The notes beneath the pieces were generated by a model. It searched no databases. It saw only the letters and a program-made list of their open reading frames with translations, and had not been told where the DNA came from. A DNA stretch of 64,000 nt, taken from positions 1-64,000 of the forward strand of contig CAZLNZ010000014.1 in NCBI GenBank assembly GCA_964561145.1, given 5' to 3'. This document shows, piece by piece, positions 60,536-64,000 of the stretch (position 1 is the first letter of the stretch; each line of letters begins with the position of its first letter). This DNA comes from RUG14300 sp964561145. Lineage in GTDB: Bacteria; Bacillota; Clostridia; Christensenellales; CAG-1252. The translations under genes were made by a program, and so were the position numbers.

Positions 60536-61240
60536 ATGGATATGAATTGGTTATTAACTCGCCCCATAGCTCACAGAGGATTATGGGATTGTACTTGTCC
60601 TGAAAACTCACTCGGCTCCTATCAAAATGCAATTGATAAAAATTACAACATAGAAATCGACGTGCATTTATTGCCGGACGGAGACTTTGCAGTTTTTCAC
60701 GACGATGATCTTAAACGTATGTGTGGAGAGGATATAAGAATAGACGCTCTAAAAGCCGATCAACTTAAGAATTACAAATTAATGGGAACCCAATACTATA
60801 TTCCCACTTTAAGAGAGGTTTTAGACTTGGTAAACGGACAGATCGGACTGCTCATAGAAATGAAGGACCGCAATAATAAGAATAGTGCATCTGAAAAGTT
60901 GATTGATTACATAAAAAACTATAGTGGCAATTATGCAATTCAATCCTTCGGTAAAGGTGCGTTGGAGTATTGGCGTAAAAACACTACCGAGATACCGTTA
61001 GGTATATTGAGCACTCCGCCTTTAAATTTCGCACTTCCTTTCTGGAAAAAATCAGTAAATCCGGATTTTCATTCTTTCAACATTTTATTCCTACCTAATA
61101 TCTATTTAAGAAGAAGGCAAAGTAAAGGTGTTAAACTTTTAAGTTGGACGATAAGAAGTAAAAAACTTTTTAATAAAGCAAAAAGAGTTGGTGTCGATAA
61201 CATCATTTTTGAAGGAATAAGACCCGATAGTTATCGGTAA
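60536..61240 (+). CDS. Glycerophosphodiester phosphodiesterase
   Basis: A 234-aa cytoplasmic GDPD of TIM-barrel fold. Seen: RPIAHRGLWD (catalytic His), CPENSLGSYQNAIDKNYNIEIDVHLLPDG and FAVFHDDDLKRMCG (second His), and IGLLIEMKDR. It hydrolyses glycerophosphodiesters to glycerol 3-phosphate and an alcohol. I start at 60536: GGAGG lies 12 nt upstream (a little far; an ATG two codons later is also possible). The open frame back to 60368 lies in the lepA promoter and is not used. Monocistronic. Confidence 0.92.
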   Translation: MDMNWLLTRPIAHRGLWDCTCPENSLGSYQNAIDKNYNIEIDVHLLPDGDFAVFHDDDLKRMCGEDIRIDALKADQLKNYKLMGTQYYIPTLREVLDLVNGQIGLLIEMKDRNNKNSASEKLIDYIKNYSGNYAIQSFGKGALEYWRKNTTEIPLGILSTPPLNFALPFWKKSVNPDFHSFNILFLPNIYLRRRQSKGVKLLSWTIRSKKLFNKAKRVGVDNIIFEGIRPDSYR

Positions 61241-61303
61241 TAGATATTAACTTAAGATATCTGATACCGATTCTACTATTCGCTTAAAATATGTAATTAA
61301 CCC

Positions 61304-61346
61304 AAAAAGGCACTATACAATTTGACGGATATATAGTGCCTTTTTT
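61304..61346. terminator. Bidirectional terminator between convergent genes
   Basis: GGCACTATA (61309-61317) and TATAGTGCC (61332-61340) pair with A and T runs outside. It serves the GDPD gene (+) and the Gx transporter operon (-). Confidence 0.85.
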
Positions 61347-61366
61347 ATTGTAGTTTATGATATAGC

Positions 61367-61897
61367 CTAGTTGTCTTCCCCTTTATATATAATCTTAGAA
61401 GGTATTTTATTCACGACAAGATAAACCAATAGACCAGTAGCAATCCCTGCGATGCCTCCGAAAATTCCCAAATGCGGCAAATAATAAAAAGGTGCACCGC
61501 TTCCGCTGAAAAGGGACGCAACACATATTTGTCCCAAACAATGGACAAAACCACCAACAGAGCTTACTGCAGGAATTGAAAAAAGTTTTGTTTTTAGTAA
61601 TCCGAACATTGCAAACATTGACAGCAGACCACCGGCAAGAGAATAAAGAATCATCATTGGATTACCCGATAGTAAACCTACTATCAAGCATTTTGGACCC
61701 AAGACAAGGAATCCCTCAAGTGGTGAATAGACAATTATCGTAAATAACACTACAACATTTGAAAGACCTATTTTCGCAAAGGGTAAAAACGGAAAAATCG
61801 ATGGCATCAAACTTTCCAAATACCCGATCAAGGAGCACATTGCTGCGAGTATACCAAGGACCGCTAGTTTACGTAATGATTTCTTGTCAACTTTCAT
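61367..61897 (-). CDS. Gx transporter family membrane protein
   Basis: A 176-aa membrane protein with about five hydrophobic segments, of the Hpre_diP_synt_I/Gx transporter family (KLAVLGILAAMCSLIGYLE, FLPFAKIGLSNVVVLF, GPKCLIVGLLSG, SVGGFVHCLGQI). It resembles ECF-type substrate-binding subunits in shape. The older name, heptaprenyl diphosphate synthase component I, is misleading. It overlaps the NusG-II gene by 4 bp and ends the apbE operon, so a link to extracytosolic flavin or quinone biology is inferred from context only. Confidence 0.82.
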   Translation of the reverse strand: MKVDKKSLRKLAVLGILAAMCSLIGYLESLMPSIFPFLPFAKIGLSNVVVLFTIIVYSPLEGFLVLGPKCLIVGLLSGNPMMILYSLAGGLLSMFAMFGLLKTKLFSIPAVSSVGGFVHCLGQICVASLFSGSGAPFYYLPHLGIFGGIAGIATGLLVYLVVNKIPSKIIYKGEDN

Positions 61898-62295
61898 TTT
61901 GTAATCTCCTCCACCTCTGATTTATTCCCTCCAACGATTTTAACAACTATTTCTTGTGGTACACAAATTATGCTTTCTCCGTCATAATGTATCTCACCTT
62001 GTTTGACACAACATTTATCTGGACAATCGCTCTCTAATACACATACGGATTCATTTGTTATACATAAAACCAAAGATCCGTATTCTTTTACCAAAGAAAT
62101 CTCGGAATAATCACTCATTTTGAACTCACCGATCAACTTTCCCGAGCGATATACCTCAACAGTGCTACCCTCCTCTTTTGGAAGAAACAATACAAACAAT
62201 AATGCAACAACAAGTGCAACTATAACACCTAAAACTATTAGGTCAAATAGTTTAAACGGTTTAGTAGCTTTATAGAACTCAAAATCTTTTTTCAT
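61894..62295 (-). CDS. NusG domain II-containing membrane-anchored protein
   Basis: A 133-aa protein with a single membrane segment (about 18-40) and an extracellular NusG domain II-like barrel. It has VEVYRSGKLIGEF and a cysteine cluster CVLESDCPDKCCVKQGEI, then ESIICVPQEIVVKIVGG. Such proteins often accompany apbE and Gx transporter genes, with unknown role, possibly redox. It overlaps apbE and the Gx transporter gene by 4 bp each, showing tight coupling. Confidence 0.85.
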   Translation of the reverse strand: MKKDFEFYKATKPFKLFDLIVLGVIVALVVALLFVLFLPKEEGSTVEVYRSGKLIGEFKMSDYSEISLVKEYGSLVLCITNESVCVLESDCPDKCCVKQGEIHYDGESIICVPQEIVVKIVGGNKSEVEEITK

Positions 62296-63263
62296 TTCAA
62301 AACATACTCCGAAGCTTTTATTTCTATATCCATTTTATAAGTTTTTACAGTATAATCGTCATAAACAAACACGGCAGATGCTCCATAATAATCTAAAAGG
62401 GCAATTGATTTTTCCTCTCCAAGAATGAAACAACAAGTAGATAAGCTGTCCGCTAAGACTCCGCTTTTAGCTTTAACAGTTACAGACACAAGACCGTTAC
62501 CGACAGGATAACCATTATCAAGAATATGATGATATCTTTTTCCTTCATATTCAAAGTATTTTTCATAACTTCCGCTGGTTGAAATAAAATTGCCGTCGAC
62601 AATCTCGAAAGAGGCAAAATAGGAATAATCGCATTCAAGTGGCGGTGCGATACCGATTTTTGCTTTTTTTCCTTTTATCGCAACAGTACCACCAAGATTA
62701 AATAAGCCATCCCTGTTATTTTCACATCTGACAATGTAATCTAAAGCAAATCCTTTTCCGAAAGCTCCGAAATCGAGTTCTATACCATCTTTTAGCTTTG
62801 TTAATGTTTTGGTATTTTGGTTATATGAAATACCCTTGAGCCCGACTAACTCCAATGTTTTTTGAATATCTTCTTTTAGAGGGGGAATTTGCACGGATGT
62901 ATTATCTGCATTAAAACCCCAAAGCTTAACAAGGGGATATATTGTAAAATCAAGTTTTCCTTCCGTCAAAGGATTGGTACAAAAATCTATTGCGAACTCA
63001 ATAAGTTCAGATAGACAATCGGATAAGACGAGCGATTCTCCATTACTTAATTGATTGAAAGTCTTAACCTCACCCTCAAGCGGAGATATTGCATTTTCAA
63101 CCAAGTACAATACCTTTTCGTTTTCCTTCATTCTTTGAATGTTACCCTTAAAGGAATAAAATGTACCAAAAAAGCCGAAACCTTCATAGTCCAAGTTTTG
63201 AGAAACGCAAGAGCAAAGAAGTAAACTAATAATTAATAATACGAGAAGAATCGACTTTTTCAT
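62292..63263 (-). CDS. apbE: FAD:protein FMN transferase ApbE
   Basis: A 323-aa lipoprotein flavin transferase. The signal LLVLLIISLLLCSC has a lipobox Cys near residue 17. Seen: ELDFGAFGKGFALDYIV (family signature), FNLGGTVAIKG, STSGSYEKYF and HHILDNGYPVGNG, then DSLSTCCFILG. It attaches FMN covalently to Thr/Ser of target proteins outside the membrane. I start at 63263 because the signal peptide begins there; the frame stays open 50 codons upstream without meaning. The -10-like TATTAT ends 6 nt before the ATG and no ribosome binding site is seen. Its protein target is not in this window. Confidence 0.92.
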   Translation of the reverse strand: MKKSILLVLLIISLLLCSCVSQNLDYEGFGFFGTFYSFKGNIQRMKENEKVLYLVENAISPLEGEVKTFNQLSNGESLVLSDCLSELIEFAIDFCTNPLTEGKLDFTIYPLVKLWGFNADNTSVQIPPLKEDIQKTLELVGLKGISYNQNTKTLTKLKDGIELDFGAFGKGFALDYIVRCENNRDGLFNLGGTVAIKGKKAKIGIAPPLECDYSYFASFEIVDGNFISTSGSYEKYFEYEGKRYHHILDNGYPVGNGLVSVTVKAKSGVLADSLSTCCFILGEEKSIALLDYYGASAVFVYDDYTVKTYKMDIEIKASEYVLK

Positions 63264-63269
63264 TTTATA

Positions 63270-63298
63270 ATAATACCATAAATTTTCCTTTTGGTCAC
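63270..63298 (-). promoter_or_regulatory. Possible apbE promoter abutting the ATG
   Basis: Minus strand: GTGACC (63298-63293, 4 of 6 matches), 17 nt, TATTAT (63275-63270), then 6 nt to ATG. Weaker than the others with the same layout. Confidence 0.4.
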
Positions 63299-63316
63299 CA
63301 ATATGTCTTAAATATG

Positions 63317-63345
63317 TTGAAATTTTTCCACCATTATTATATAAT
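63317..63345 (+). promoter_or_regulatory. Promoter of the membrane protein gene
   Basis: TTGAAA at 63317-63322, 17 nt, TATAAT at 63340-63345. The leader of about 25 nt carries GAGGTGG before ATG at 63375. Confidence 0.65.
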
Positions 63346-63374
63346 GTAATCAAATAACTTATATTGAGGTGGCT

Positions 63375-64000
63375 ATGAAATACGTTAAACTTGCTTTTCA
63401 ATATATGAAACATAAAAAATTCTGGCTTCTTGCTCTCTTCTCCGTTGTGCCGTCGATAGCAATAAGTTTTTTTTCGTCGTTTTCGTCAACCATAGCACTA
63501 TTTATTAACTTTTTTGATAGAAAATCCTATTCTTTTGCGGATGTTTACAGTTCCATATCCGAATTAAGATGGACATCTTTTATAGTACTTGTTTTTATTG
63601 TAATCGTTTTAGCGCTTTTGCTATCCATAATAATCGGAACGATACAAAGACATATGAGAACAGGCTGCTTTGCTATAACAAACGTTTTCAAAAGAATTAA
63701 TGAAAACTTTTTTGCCTCCTTCATATCACTCGTAGCGGTTTTCTTGTTTATAACTTTATACGGTCTTATTATCAGCTGTGTTATTTCGGCATGGTATTTT
63801 ATAACACGCAATCAAATCGCAACGTTTGTCTTATCTCTTATCTTTGTCATTGCATTTTTCGTTATTTTCATGATCATGCTTACATTATTATCATTAACTT
63901 GTCCAAATATGGTTTGTACCGGACAAAAGCTATGGGACAGTGTCAGCATCTCTATAAAGGCAGTTCGTCCAAAGCTTTTTCAACTATTAGTAGCCTTTAC
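63375..64000 (+). CDS. Multi-pass membrane protein (partial, unknown)
   Basis: An open frame from ATG at 63375, with GAGGTGG just upstream, runs off the window end after about 208 codons. It starts MKYVKLAFQYMKHKKFWLLA and has at least four hydrophobic segments (about residues 17-45, 66-90, 112-136 and 145-175) with basic loops between them. No stop occurs. I recognise no family; the pattern (amphipathic basic start, paired helices, KLWDSVSISIKAVRPK near the visible end) resembles uncharacterised integral membrane proteins of Firmicutes. Confidence 0.75.
   Translation, partial: MKYVKLAFQYMKHKKFWLLALFSVVPSIAISFFSSFSSTIALFINFFDRKSYSFADVYSSISELRWTSFIVLVFIVIVLALLLSIIIGTIQRHMRTGCFAITNVFKRINENFFASFISLVAVFLFITLYGLIISCVISAWYFITRNQIATFVLSLIFVIAFFVIFMIMLTLLSLTCPNMVCTGQKLWDSVSISIKAVRPKLFQLLVAF

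Overview
This 64-kb window is a chromosomal segment of a low-GC, Gram-positive-type bacterium. It is probably an uncultured anaerobic member of the Clostridia (Bacillota). Evidence: AT-rich codon use; the Firmicutes order hrcA-grpE-dnaK-dnaJ-prmA-rsmE-mtaB-hinT-rpsU; a CIRCE operator; and the block frr-cdsA-dxr-rseP-ispG-(polC slot)-rimP-nusA-rnpM-ylxQ-infB-rbfA-nrnA-truB/ribF. Most genes lie on the minus strand, with many 1- to 23-bp overlaps. The genus cannot be named from sequence alone.

Layout. 1-464: the tail of a serine recombinase with its terminator and a structured non-coding stretch, perhaps one end of a mobile element. 465-4722: queH, a lytic transglycosylase and a family-2 beta-galactosidase. 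4844-7442 (+): dnaX-ybaB-recR. 7501-10653: a coiled-coil membrane protein, a Cys-rich miniprotein, a tyrosine recombinase and a small XRE regulator. 10654-13092: 2.4 kb without convincing genes, filled with about 31 copies of a 15-bp palindrome, mostly on a 20-bp period. 13093-21059: PLP lyase-miaA-mutL-mutS-miaB. 21297-29111: a lipoprotein behind a homopolymer-containing promoter, pgi, a TIM-barrel isomerase, hpf, a Clp ATPase, a UTP-sugar uridylyltransferase and coaE. 29108-34305: polA, efp, an M24 peptidase and endonuclease IV. 34292-48891: the translation, isoprenoid and phospholipid block. 49115-57279: rpsU up to hrcA. 57504-60415: hemW and lepA. 60536-64000: a GDPD gene, an ApbE/NusG-II/Gx set and a membrane protein cut by the window end.

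Most genes are housekeeping: DNA repair (mutS, mutL, recR, polA, nfo), tRNA modification (queH, miaA, miaB, mtaB, truB), translation, and heat shock under HrcA. The unusual parts are the palindrome array beside an XRE gene that carries the same motif upstream of its own promoter; a polymerase-less PolC-like protein in the polC position; a C8/G8 tract inside the spacer of a lipoprotein promoter; a TruB-RibF fusion; a Clp ATPase without the ClpC middle domain; a 60-codon gene where uppS is expected; and several genes whose -10 box ends exactly 6 nt before the start codon without a ribosome binding site, suggesting leaderless mRNAs.
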